Origin: Marsupella aquatica
Lineage: Eukaryota; Marchantiophyta
Reading direction: 5' to 3'
DNA length: 64,000 nt
Assembly (NCBI GenBank): GCA_973895155.1
Contig: OZ316892.1
Location: 8,432,001-8,496,000, forward strand
In this document: positions 1 to 10,290 of the stretch, one piece after another
Layout of the letters: each line of letters opens with the position of its first letter
Numbering within the stretch: the first letter of the stretch is position 1
Notes under the pieces: generated by a model
Seen by the model: only the letters and a program-made list of their open reading frames with translations
What the model was told of the DNA's origin: nothing
Database searches by the model: none
Position numbers and translations under genes: made by a program

Positions 1-551
1 CTCATTATATAATGAGCACCGTTCACTTTCACTAAGAATGGACTTGGGGTCCATGCTTCAAGGTGCGTCCACTGTTCACCAGGGAAAAGAATGAACAGTA
101 GCCAGCACTGAATGGGGCCCTTTTATATGGGCAGATGTGGTTTAAAACAAAAACAACCTGATAAAGACTATTGGTGGCATTTCAACACGAGGATTTTCCA
201 GTATAAGAACAATTGTCCTTGTAAGTTGGAAACTTGTTTTAGGTGGAAAAATCTAGTCAAATCTCTATCTCCACAAAATCTTTATCTAAACTTGGCAGGA
301 GAAATTGTAGCAAGATAGCAATCCACCCACCTTTCAAATTTGGTCTTACTAAGTTTTCTTGAGATTTTTTAACCTTTTAATGTCCTTCGTTGTTGGGGTG
401 CATCCCTGCTATTTTCTGGAGTTTACTATATTGATTATCTTCTGTACCCACTTAGCCTTCAAGCGCCTTCAATGGAATGATTATGTTTTGGAGAGAATCA
501 TGAATCATCTCATTAACCAGTTTTTCATCTATATATAATAATTATTTTATT
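1..551. other. Non-coding stretch, nothing recognised
   Basis: AT-rich sequence with only short open frames on both strands (the longest, 112-318, is 68 codons with no recognisable motif). I see no repeat, RNA gene or conserved coding signal here. Confidence 0.5.
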
Positions 552-850
552 ATATGTAGTGTATATCTCAATGGTGTAAAGTGCTGACTTGCGTGCATGA
601 GGTCTAAGGTACAACTTTTGGCAGATCACCGTCTGTACCAGTTTGGACAGCTTGGTGACTTCCTTGCGCATTATTTGGGAGAGTGTATGGGAAGGTGTCA
701 CTCACACCAGAACATGGAATCCGGCTCCTCCTCCACTCCTTCCTAATGGGTCCATATAGTGAGTTTTTGGTGAGAAGAATGGCTTTCACAGTTTGAGACA
801 AGTCAGTTTGTTCTGACGTCAAGGTTGTCTGGAAAGGGGCCTTCAATATG
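552..850 (+). repeat. Degenerate tRNA-headed SINE-like relic
   Basis: The first ~75 bases look like the head of a tRNA-derived SINE. ATCTCAATGGTGTAAAGTGC (from about 566) resembles the pol III A box plus the D-arm, and GGTCTAAGGTACAACTTTTGG (about 600-620) resembles a decayed B box, at about tRNA spacing. The stretch GCTGACTTGCGTGCATGAGG between them is typical of plant SINE heads. The 3' end cannot be set; the tail into the 800s is an estimate. No target duplication was seen, so this is an old copy. It could also be a plain tRNA pseudogene. Confidence 0.45.
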
Positions 851-965
851 TGAGATTTGGATCTGCCATAATTGCATTGGACCCAAATACTTTATAAAAC
901 TCTCAAATGACGTGATTGTGAGTTTCTCGTGAATGTTTTGGACCCCAGTGGAAAAGTAGTATATG

Positions 966-1097
966 ATTGGTTTAGACTTCAGCCCTGAGTAGAAGGGAAA
1001 AGCAGTAGAGAATTGGTTTAGACTTCAGCCCTGCGTAGAAGGGAAAAGCAGTACATAATTGGTTTAGACTTCAGCCCTGCGTAGAAGGGAAAAGCAC
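966..1097. repeat. 46-bp tandem repeat, three copies
   Basis: Three near-identical units start at 966, 1012 and 1058. Each reads ATTGGTTTAGACTTCAGCCC, then CTG(A/C)GTAGAAGGGAAAAGCA. Differences are single bases in the linker, so the array is fairly young. No coding function is suggested. Confidence 0.9.
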
Positions 1098-3176
1098 ACA
1101 TTAGATGACCCTTGACGACAACTGGTTTAGGTTCCTCCCCAATTCTTTCTTTTACCATAACTTGTTGTTTTTTTGCAAACAACTTCATCGTGTTATCTCA
1201 AATTTGTGGCAAATCACAGCAGAAAACTAAACCATAGCACTGGTATATTATAACACCATGATGAAATGACTCTAGTAAGTTGCATAATAAGACAATGCTG
1301 CCTGAATGCCGCTCTTAAAACAAGACACTCTGACTCTCTAGGAAGAACCAAATCTCTTACAAAGAGTCCAAAATCTGTTTCTAGAGAACCACTCTTCCAA
1401 CAAGTAGCAAATGGATTAACCTAGTTATCCTTAAGTTTTGACTTTCCCTTACAGATCTGACCTGCTTAGAATTATTAAAGAAAATGTTGTTGCCATTAAA
1501 AATTACTCTCATGGGCAGAAGTAATAGTCCATCAAAGAGCTCTTTTTTTTGTCACTTAACATTAATACATCTAATTAAGAATATATTTTGTTCAATTTAG
1601 GTATAAGTTATTTTTAGTTCATATCATACGATTGAGATATAATAGCTGTCCTTTTAATTTGCTACAGAAGAAAATACTGAAGCAAGTTCCAGGATGAACA
1701 TGCTATAATATGTATAGCCAGAGTGCTTGTTCTCTAGAGGCAAGGACATTTGAGCCCCTGACCATCAGAGACTCAACCTCACCCTGCCTACACATTTTCC
1801 ACTCCACCTTAAACTTCTATGCCCCTAGAGTCCCAATCTAGAGACTTCACTCAAAAATGTAGGCCCTGAACAGCAGTTTTTGATTGCAAGTATACAGTTA
1901 AAGAGTATTGTAACTGTGCAAACCTAAAAAGAAACTCTTGCACTTTGTCTTTCTATGTTCTGTATAGCACCATGCACACGAGAACAACTAGCAACCAGAA
2001 AAGAGGCTTCTGAATGAAGATGTTATTATTACGCTTGAATTTCTACTTATGTTTAGTGCAAATTCTTGACACTGTTGCTCTTTTGTGTGTCGTTTTAGAA
2101 AGGACGTGCAAAACCATCAATGCTTGTCAGAAGTGGAAATTCCTTTTTGTAAATTGTAACTTGAGACTTAAGCGAGACACTATTGGTTCAAGATAGTTTT
2201 CTAAATTTGCATTCTTGGACTAGAATGATTCCAAGTGTTTATTTTAAGCCGTAGTGATACCTTTCCACAATAGCACATAGAGATTGGAAACTCTTGAGGG
2301 GACAAATTACTGTGATTATGCTAGCCATATATGCATGGTTTCCTTCCAATACTTAGGGCACCCGACTCCAACCAGGGGGTGGGGGAGGTTGCTAGCCAAC
2401 TATGTTCAACAAAATGATATGTTGAGCTGATTAACCACATCATGGCACAGAAGTGTCTGGGGTGTTGAACTCCCTGAATATTCCAAGGCCTCCATTGCAG
2501 GCACCATGAAGCTAACGAAGGCACTTACTGGAGTTTCTCTAATCAGGTAGCGGCTGCAGTTGATTTGAAAATTAAACACATGAATGGTAGTAACCTATGT
2601 TCACGTATGTCCAATCCAAGGAACCACAAGACTAGAACTTACTTTCTTCTACTGTTTTCCGGTAACAACATAATACATTTACGTTATTTGAATTTAACCT
2701 GTACACCATAAGGGTTGAAATGGGCGTGCCACAATGTTAGCATCTTGCATTGGTCATTAAAACAAGCTAAATTGAGGAAGGGCACATGTGCCAAAAGATT
2801 GCTCACTATCGTTAAAGCATGTAAAGGTTCCACGGAGCAACTATGAGACAAGTTCTTGCAGGTTGACCGATCGAGGCATGGACTCTATATTCTTGTCATT
2901 TGATGGAGTAAAGATTTGCATTGGATAACGTAGCACAGGCTACACCTTTGCACAATATGAATTATTTATTCCCTATGATGCTTTGGCAATGTCTGCATAT
3001 GAAAACAAGTCTCGACAATGTTCCCCAAAACAAACCACCAATGAACAAAAATACTAGATCTCTACCAGACACTGGGCCCCACTTCTGTACCACAGCTTTA
3101 TACCATCACTCTGACCCAAATACAGGAGGACAAAACAGCACATTTCCTACACTTTTTAGCTTATTATGGGGTTACT
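1098..3176. other. Non-coding stretch, nothing recognised
   Basis: About 2 kb of AT-rich spacer. Open frames are short (at most 85 codons, at 2921-3178) and carry no family motif. No convincing repeat or RNA gene was found. Confidence 0.45.
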
Positions 3177-4395
3177 AGCCCAATACCCGTGCGTCGCACG
3201 AAATATGTGAAGGTGATAAAAGATGACGAGGAGAGAAAAGATGTCGAGAAGCGAAAAGATGTCGAGAAGAGAAAAGATGTCAAGAAGAGACAAGATATCG
3301 AGGGGATAAAAGATGTCGAGGAGCGGAAACATATCGAGGTGAGAAAAGATATCGAGGTGAGAAAAAGATGTTGAGGTGATAAAAGAAGTTGAGGTGAGAA
3401 AAAATGTCAAGGAGAGAAAAGATGTTGAGGTGTGAAAAGATGTGAAGGTGAGCAAAAGATGTTGAGGTGATAAAAGAAGTCAAGGACAGAAAAAGATGTC
3501 AACGAGAGAAAAGATGTCGAGGTGAGAAACATATGTCTAGGAGAGAAAAGATGTTGAGGAGAGAAATAGATGTTGAGATGAGAAAGAAAATTAGGAGAGA
3601 AAATATGTCAAGGTCAACAGAAGATGTCAAGGAGAGCAAAAGATGTTGAGGAGAGAAACTTGTGCGAAGGAGAGAAAAAATGTTGAGCAAAAAAAGATGT
3701 AAAGTAGAGCAATATATTTCGAGTGAGAAAATAATGGCAGGATAGCATGTTATAAAGTTAGATGGGAAGAACCTCACCATCACTCATCACACACTAAATG
3801 TCAGGGCAACTCATAATGTTGTAGCACGATGCTTGTGCATTGTACAAAAGATTTTGAGGTGAGGAAATGATGGTGAGGTGAGGAAAAGAAGTTGAGGTGA
3901 GAAAAATGTATCAAGGAGGGAAAAGATGGCAAGATGAGGAAAAATTAAGCAGAGAATAGATGTTGAGGGTGAGGAAAAGATGTCATGGTGAGATAACGAC
4001 TTCAAGATGAGAAAAAGATAATGTGATGAGAAAAAGATAAGATGTTGAGGTGAAAAGATGTAAAGTCAAGTGATTAAAGATTTCGAGGAGAGAAAAACAT
4101 GTTGAAAAGAGAAAAGTCGTCAAGGGTGGGAAGAAAATGTCGTGGTGAGGTAAAGATGTCAATGTGAAAAAATATGTCAAGGCAAGAAAAGATTTCAAGG
4201 TGAGGCAAAAACATATAAGCTTTGCAATGTAGTTGTTGAGATATTTTATGTGTGATCCCGACTATACATATGTGGTCAGTAGCCGTGTTCAATACCCGCA
4301 TGTTGCACTTAAGATGTCGTGTAAAAGATGTCATTGCATAAGAGATGTCCATGTCAAAACGATGTTGTTGCAAAAGTAACAGAGGAGAGCGTGAG
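3177..4395 (+). repeat. GA-rich degenerate minisatellite with palindromic head
   Basis: The region is built from degenerate units of roughly 17-19 bp of the form GATGTCGAGGAGAGAAAA. They are tightly repeated at 3220-3720, looser at 3850-4210, and end in AAGATGTCATTGCAT-type units at 4310-4375. Three blocks open with a related palindrome: AATACCCGTGCGTCGCACGA (3182-3201), a weaker GATGCTTGTGCATTGTAC (about 3827-3844), and AATACCCGCATGTTGCAC near 4291. The charged open frames across it are by-products of the repeat. A reverse-oriented relative lies at 19080-19470. Confidence 0.85.
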
Positions 4396-5000
4396 ATAGA
4401 TGATGGCAACCGAGGCACACGCATTTGCACAACGCTAGGTGGAAGGTGACATCCCCACTCCTCCTCATGGACTCCTTATCGCCTTTCTCTTGGGCTGCAG
4501 ATGGCAACACCCTCCCCCCCCCAGTCCCCTCCCTCTCCCCCACCCTTCCACGACCCAATAAAAAGCAAGGGTGTCCCTTTTCTTGTCCTTTCTCCCTCTT
4601 ATTGCTTACTTATTTTCTTTATTTCATCTCCATTTGTTCCACTTTGTCTCATCCCCTCCACCTACTACTTATGGGATGGTAAGACATTATTCAACCCCTC
4701 ACCCATGGGTGCATCATTAATTTCCCTTCCCTACTTTGAACTCTATGGCTTCTAGTGCTTGTCCCCTCATAACATATGGTCTCCCAACCTCATCCCAATG
4801 ACAACACATGGCACTCACATAGAGTGTATGCCATATCTCCTCCTAAAAAATCTTTGTGGTATACCAAAACATTTTGTCTTGTCTCCTTTGGATTAGGGAG
4901 ATTGTTTTTTGAATAATGAAAGTCCAAGATAAAAGAAAGTATAAATCCAATGGTCATTGTATGTTCCCTCCAAAAGTGAGTTTGTGAACGGACGATACAC
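4396..5000. other. CT-rich spacer, nothing recognised
   Basis: Includes a pyrimidine-rich tract at about 4500-4660 with C runs and CCCTCC/TCTCCC motifs. No coding signal is supported; the overlapping short frames on both strands lack any family resemblance. Confidence 0.4.
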
Positions 5001-5345
5001 CATTTTTGGCGGGATTCCTTATTATAGTCGTAGATTATTTACTTATTGAGGTGCTTGGTCTAAACAATAATTGAGATTCTGGACTAGTGTTCCTTGAAGA
5101 CAAGTATTGTTGCCTATTAGGTCCTGCATTCAACACCATTTTTGGTGGGATTCCTTATTATAGTCGTAGATTGTTTACTTCTTGAGGTGCTTGGTCCAAA
5201 CCATACAACATTTTTGGAGGGATTCCTTATTATAGTCGTAGATTGTTTACTTACTAGGGTGCTTGGTCTAAATAGTAATTGAGATTCTAGACTAGTGTTC
5301 CTTGAAGACATGTATTGTTGCCTATTGGGTCTTGCATTCAACATT
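5001..5345. repeat. Direct repeat, three copies (135 bp; middle one truncated)
   Basis: Copies begin at 5001, 5136 and 5209 with CATTTTTGG(C/T/A)GGGATTCC and continue with TTATTATAGTCGTAGATT. The first and third copies run the full ~135 bp to the TTGTTGCCTATT(A/G)GGTC end; the middle copy stops after ~73 bp. Several substitutions separate the copies, so they are of moderate age. Confidence 0.85.
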
Positions 5346-6341
5346 ACCCATTGTTGCCCACGCCCATCCGCACACAAAATGTGAAGAAATGATTAATGAG
5401 GTTCAAAGTTTAATTTTTGTCAGTCGACCAGTTTTTGCACAAAAACCCAACATCAAAGTGAGGCTCACCAAAAACCATTTGGACTCGACACTTAGAGAAA
5501 CAATGGAGGTAATTCTTATCACCTAAATGGAAATAGGCAGGCAGGAAACAAGTAAGGTTGGAGACCCAAGGGGAGCTCATGTGTGTGTTTCTCATGAACA
5601 ATCCGCCTAACTAAATTGAGATATGCACACTCTCCACTAGAGCTTCAGCTAGGACATGATCCCCGTCCCAAACATTTTTCTTGGATAGGATCAGTGGACT
5701 CATGCAATTTTCCGGGCAGCCAGGTTGGTTGTTTAGACATCATAACCTTGTAACCACATTATAACCTTGTAAGTGACAACCACATCTTTGGTGTTACAAT
5801 TTATAGTCAGGTAGCCTCTCTCAAGTGCTCTGGTAAGCATCTGTCACACCATTATGAGTGCTATTAGAGTATTGTGTTCTGTGAGTTTAAAGCTTTCACA
5901 TGTGTGCTATTTTAGCCCTTTAGGGTTTTTTATGTTTGGAGGTCCCTTGTGGTGGCTTGGAGGCCTCATCTTTCAATGTTGAGCTTTCAAGCATGAGCTT
6001 AGGCGGCTATGGTGTGGCCGACCAGGTTATGCACACATGAATGTGGATTCCTTGAGTGAAAGGTGCGTTGGGATTGACATACTTGTGTGATTGGATTGGG
6101 CATGATCAATTGTGTGTTGTTGTTGGCTGTGATTGCTGTTTGATTTTTGTGAAGATTATTGTGGGTTTGGACATGTGTGGACATGAGTTCCACTTGTATC
6201 TCATTCTCTTATGTTTGTTTGTGCCAAATTTTGGATACTTTGTGAGCAAGTTGATCAACAACTTTGGATCAATTTCAGAAAGGTCTACAATGCCATCAGT
6301 ATCAATCCTAGCTTCAACCTCCAGTCCAATATTCACGTTAC
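5346..6341. other. Non-coding stretch, nothing recognised
   Basis: AT-rich spacer. The overlapping open frames near 6056-6450 are low-complexity hydrophobic or run into the neighbouring repeat, and none resembles a known protein. Confidence 0.4.
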
Positions 6342-6923
6342 AACTTTTAACTACTTTGGCGCTAAAGATGCTCCAATTGACAATTCTAGGACTGTGTTCA
6401 TTGTACTTGTAAATATGCCACTACTTTGGCGTAAAAGGTGCTCCAATTGACAATTCTGTTCATTGTACTTGTAAATATGCCACTACTTTGGCGCTAAAGA
6501 TGCTCCAATTGACAATTCTGTTCATTGTACTTGTAAATATGCCACTGTTTTTTTAATGTGGATGAAATGTTCATCAACATAACCAAGGTAACCATTTACA
6601 AAAACTGTGGCATGTTTGTAAATAAAATGAAATAGCAGCTTTTGATTACTTTGCCACTAAAGATGTTCTAATTCATAACAATGCCACTATTTTTTTTGCA
6701 TTTATAAAAATGCCACTGTTTTGTATACGGATAACAAGTTTACAAGGTAACTAGGGGAACTATATATGGAAACCGTGGCATTTTTGTAAATACAAAAAAA
6801 ACAGTGACAGTATTGTAAATTCAAACATCTTTAGTGGCAATGTAGTTAAAAGCTTAATAAAATAGTGAAATAGTGACAGTATTGTCAATTGAAGGATCTT
6901 TAGTGGCAACGTGGTTGAAAGTT
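6342..6923. repeat. Foldback element with internal 62-70 bp tandem copies
   Basis: The ends are inverted repeats. The left arm AACTTTTAACTACTTTGGCG matches the reverse complement of the right end, AACTTTCAACCACGTTGCCA, and the match continues through CTAAAGAT(G/C)CT. Inside the left arm the unit CTACTTTGGCG...CAATTGACAATTCTG recurs at 6351, 6421 and 6483. Further inverted pieces of the same unit lie at 6645-6720 and 6810-6850. There is no open frame for a transposase, so this fits a non-autonomous foldback or MITE-like element that has duplicated internally. Confidence 0.75.
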
Positions 6924-7435
6924 AGTTCACTTATGTACTTCCACACGATCAATTTGCACAAATAGTGGTGTGACCTTTTTGTTCCATTGAGTCACAACTC
7001 AGACTCGACACTGAAATTGAGGTTTCCATGCCCTATGCAAATCTAATACAAAAACAATGATGAAAAGTGTACAGTGTGAACTGCGGAAGTGTCTGTATTA
7101 GTGTCCCCACCCACTATTTCCAAGTCTTGACACTTTGGGTAAAGTGCGAGGTGAATGATACTTTCAAAAATGTGCTTGGGGGCTTACTTTCAGTAACTCA
7201 ACCGTACTCTTAAACCACTTCCAGGATTTTTTCTTTGCATTGATTTGCTGTATACTTTACACAACAGAATCATGGAGGGATGTGTTATGAAATGAGGAAT
7301 TGTTCATATAGGCCAGGCCGATGGATGCGCTATGAGGAGTCCTGGTAAGCCAAAAAGGTAAAGCTGTAGCTATCATGAAATAACTTTTTCAAAATGTCCT
7401 TAGTTGATTAAGTCCCTCTTGATGGTGTGCTACTG
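6924..7435. other. Non-coding stretch, nothing recognised
   Basis: About 500 bp of spacer with no coding frame, repeat or RNA gene that I can support. Confidence 0.4.
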
Positions 7436-7525
7436 TAATCAATCAAACTCTACAAGTGTTAGCTGGCTTGCACCCTCATGCAATTCTAAGCCAGAACACC
7501 CAACATGACTTGATGTTAATTAGTT
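7436..7525 (+). repeat. Dispersed ~90-bp repeat, copy 1
   Basis: AATCAATCAAACTCTACAAG, then GTGTTAGCTGGCTTGCACCC and AGCCAGAACACCCAACATGA. The same order of words recurs at 8087-8178 with many substitutions. Confidence 0.6.
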
Positions 7526-8086
7526 CATGGACCCCATCTGTTTTGATTTCCTCTTTTCACTTCATCAAGAGCCTTCCTCCGTTTCGAAATGTTGATGTGT
7601 TATAAGTGAGTCGAGAGGGCTTGTGTCGAGGCTGGCAAGGTGGACAGGAGAGAAGTAGGGTTGAAGAACGGATTTCAGGTGGGCTCAACGAAGCATAAAG
7701 CAGTTCGAAGATAAGTTGCTAGGATACCCTCTGTGTGATCCGGAGGACAAGCGAGTGCAGGATATATAATTAATTATTACTTAATTAATGGGGAATTGAA
7801 CCAGAGGGTGGGCAGTCGGTTATAAAGGATTAAAAAAACGATTACGAGTCTATGTCTACTTCAATATTTTATTATCTAGAGTAAATAAAATGGTTACTTT
7901 CAAAACAATTTTACATGAAATTTTACGGCATGGCGTCCTTGATGTTACTAAAATCATGCCATAAACATGAATATTGAAGCAAATTTTGTTTTGTAAACCA
8001 ATATGTACCTGTTTGCAGCTCATCTCGATGACATGGCGCGCTGTGGTGCCAGGAAGTTTGGAAGGGACCTCTAGTGGGGTCCGTAA

Positions 8087-8215
8087 TCAATCATCAATTA
8101 AAATCAGTGAGTCTTAGCTGGCCTATACCCTAAGGTGATTCCTAAGTCAGAACACCCGATGTGACTGGATGTTATCCTACTCAATCAATCAAGCTCTATG
8201 AGTTTTAGTTGGGCT
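8087..8215 (+). repeat. Dispersed ~90-bp repeat, copy 2 and partial copy 3
   Basis: TCAATCATCAATTAAAATCA, then GTCTTAGCTGGCCTATACCC and AAGTCAGAACACCCGATGTG are the diverged counterpart of 7436-7525. A third start (CAATCAATCAAGCTCTATGAG, then TTTTAGTTGGG) follows at about 8185. Confidence 0.55.
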
Positions 8216-8739
8216 TTCTTGCCTGCCTATCTGTTTGCGAGAGAGAGAAACAAAATCTTACTACACTCTGCTAATGCTGCTGCTGGTGAGGCATTGGGGA
8301 ATGGAGAAAAAAATTCAAAAAAATTCATGGGGGGTGAGAATGGGGATTAATTAATTATATTTGGTTTTCTAAATTGTCCCTCTTCTTTGTTGACATACAT
8401 ACTTTGCCACCCTTTTTCCATTTTTTGTTAAGCAAGTAACTCTAGTTAACTTGAACTGATCTGATGGTCAGTATCTGGCTAAGTTTCAGTGCTCATCCAT
8501 GTTCACTAACCTAACCACAACGCACTTTTCAACCCTTGCAATTAGGTTGGGTCTCTTCCTTCGCTCCACCCCCTCCTGGATGGCTGCCTCCCCCATACCC
8601 CGTGGTTGAGGGTCAGCCATTCAATGATGGTAACTGATAAAATGTTGATGATTGAATGATTCCAAATTAGCTAGAGTTACTTTCCTTAATTAGAGGTGGA
8701 AAAAGTGATACTTGAGTAATTCAATTAAAAACAGAACAA

Positions 8740-9150
8740 AGTATTTGATTAGACGGAAAAATGTTAATGTAACATATCTCACAGTCAATGCTTCAGCAAT
8801 TATTGAAGAGTGCGATAGTGTGTGTATGTAATTAGACAAAAAGAGTGTTAATGTTGGAAATCCAACTGTTGAAGATTAAGGAATTATTGGAGAATGTGAT
8901 CATGTTTGTGTGTTCTAATGTATAAGTTGTCACAGTTAATGATTGATGAATTATTGGAGAATGTTAAGTGTATGATCGCTCGTTTGATGTATATATATTC
9001 TGAACGTTGAGTTGTTCTGAAAACAATACAAATGAATGTGAACTTCATGTTAGTAGAGGTGTTTAGAAATCAATACAAGCGAATATGAATTTAGTTTTAT
9101 CTGGAAGTTGAGCTGTTTAGAAAACAATACACATGGATATGAATTTGAAG
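8740..9150. repeat. Degenerate short tandem repeats
   Basis: Words such as GAATTATTGGAGAATGT (two copies, about 8880 and 8950) and AAAACAATACA(A/C)ATG(A/G)AT (about 9019 and 9121) recur at irregular spacing. The region appears to be an eroded local duplication. No coding signal is seen. Confidence 0.45.
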
Positions 9151-10290
9151 ACAATTGCACTTTTCATTGGATGGCTTTTTTAGTTGAACTTTAATTTATT
9201 CGAAAGTTGAACTACGCTAGACGCCAATCTGAAAGAACTGCGCGACTTTCGAGATCTCTATCTTGTTTGACAGCAAACGAACAATTGCGCTCCTAAGAAA
9301 CATCGGACTCAGGATGTGGACTGTTGCAGACGACTCAACTCGTCATAAACATTGAATGGCAGGACTGCTTTAGAATTTGGATATCAATGATATGGGTTAT
9401 CGCAATGCTCCACTGAGTTCGGAGTTGGCCTTCCGGATTTTCCCTGCGGAATAGAATTTTTGGGCATACCGATTCGCCTCATGCAAACCATGATATTTCC
9501 TACCGTGACTGGCGAGTAAAGGACCATTTTATTGCGAGTCATTCGATGTGTCTACAATGGCAAAAAATGGGGTCCTATCTCTATTGATGATGACACTGCA
9601 ATGAAGCACAGCATTCGCAGACTATACCTCAGGATCCCGCACTTCCCTTTCGAGACCTTAAAATATAAGCAGCCTTCTCCAAGATTTTTATTGAGTAATT
9701 CTGACACTCGAAATGAACAAGGAGAGCTATCCAGAACACGAGAGAGCAATAATAGGACCTGACAGAAATTAACAGCTACCGTGACATTACAGTATGAGCC
9801 TAGCCTACTGTCAAAAGCCTTTCACCACCCTTTACACCATCCTACCTTATCAAGGAGTTTGCACCGAGCTACGACAACTATCCCCAATCGAATGAATCGT
9901 ATCTGGCAGCGCAATATTCTATTCACAAGGTTGAGAAAACGCGCTGCACACAGAGCTAAACATTGTGTCGGCTTGTCAGACTTGTTTGCCGTTCATAATC
10001 AACAATGGAACCAGTCCATGTAAATGGAAAGGATACTTAGGATCCGAGATTCTCCAACACTTCGCAGCCATTCTGCCAGTCCTCCAAGACCTCCTACTTT
10101 GCAATGTAGTAGCCATTCCCAAGATCGTCCACTTCACTAAATCATCGTTCAGCAAAACTAGAGAGCAGCTACCCACAAACTAATACAAGATTTGCGTAAT
10201 TAACTGATCGGTCTGATTGGTTGCCACAGGTTGACAAGTTTTTGATTCGAGATATGAACCCCAAGCGGTAAACTTGCATGTGTTCCGACC
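9151..10290. other. Spacer, includes the downstream flank of SERRATE
   Basis: No protein gene is recognised. The part nearest 10290 should hold the 3' UTR and polyadenylation region of the minus-strand SERRATE gene. I could not place the mRNA end. Short open frames at 9532-10183 lack motifs. Confidence 0.4.

Noticed and set aside
1735-1800. Reverse B-box-like GGGGCTCAAATGTCC
   Set aside because: No A box at the right distance and no stem pairing; judged chance.
3156-4430. Many overlapping charged or Phe/Ser/Leu-rich open frames
   Set aside because: They are the translation of the GA-rich minisatellite in different frames; no start context, family or splice structure supports them.
6056-6450. 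118- and 79-codon open frames
   Set aside because: They run into the foldback element and have low-complexity hydrophobic content with no motif.
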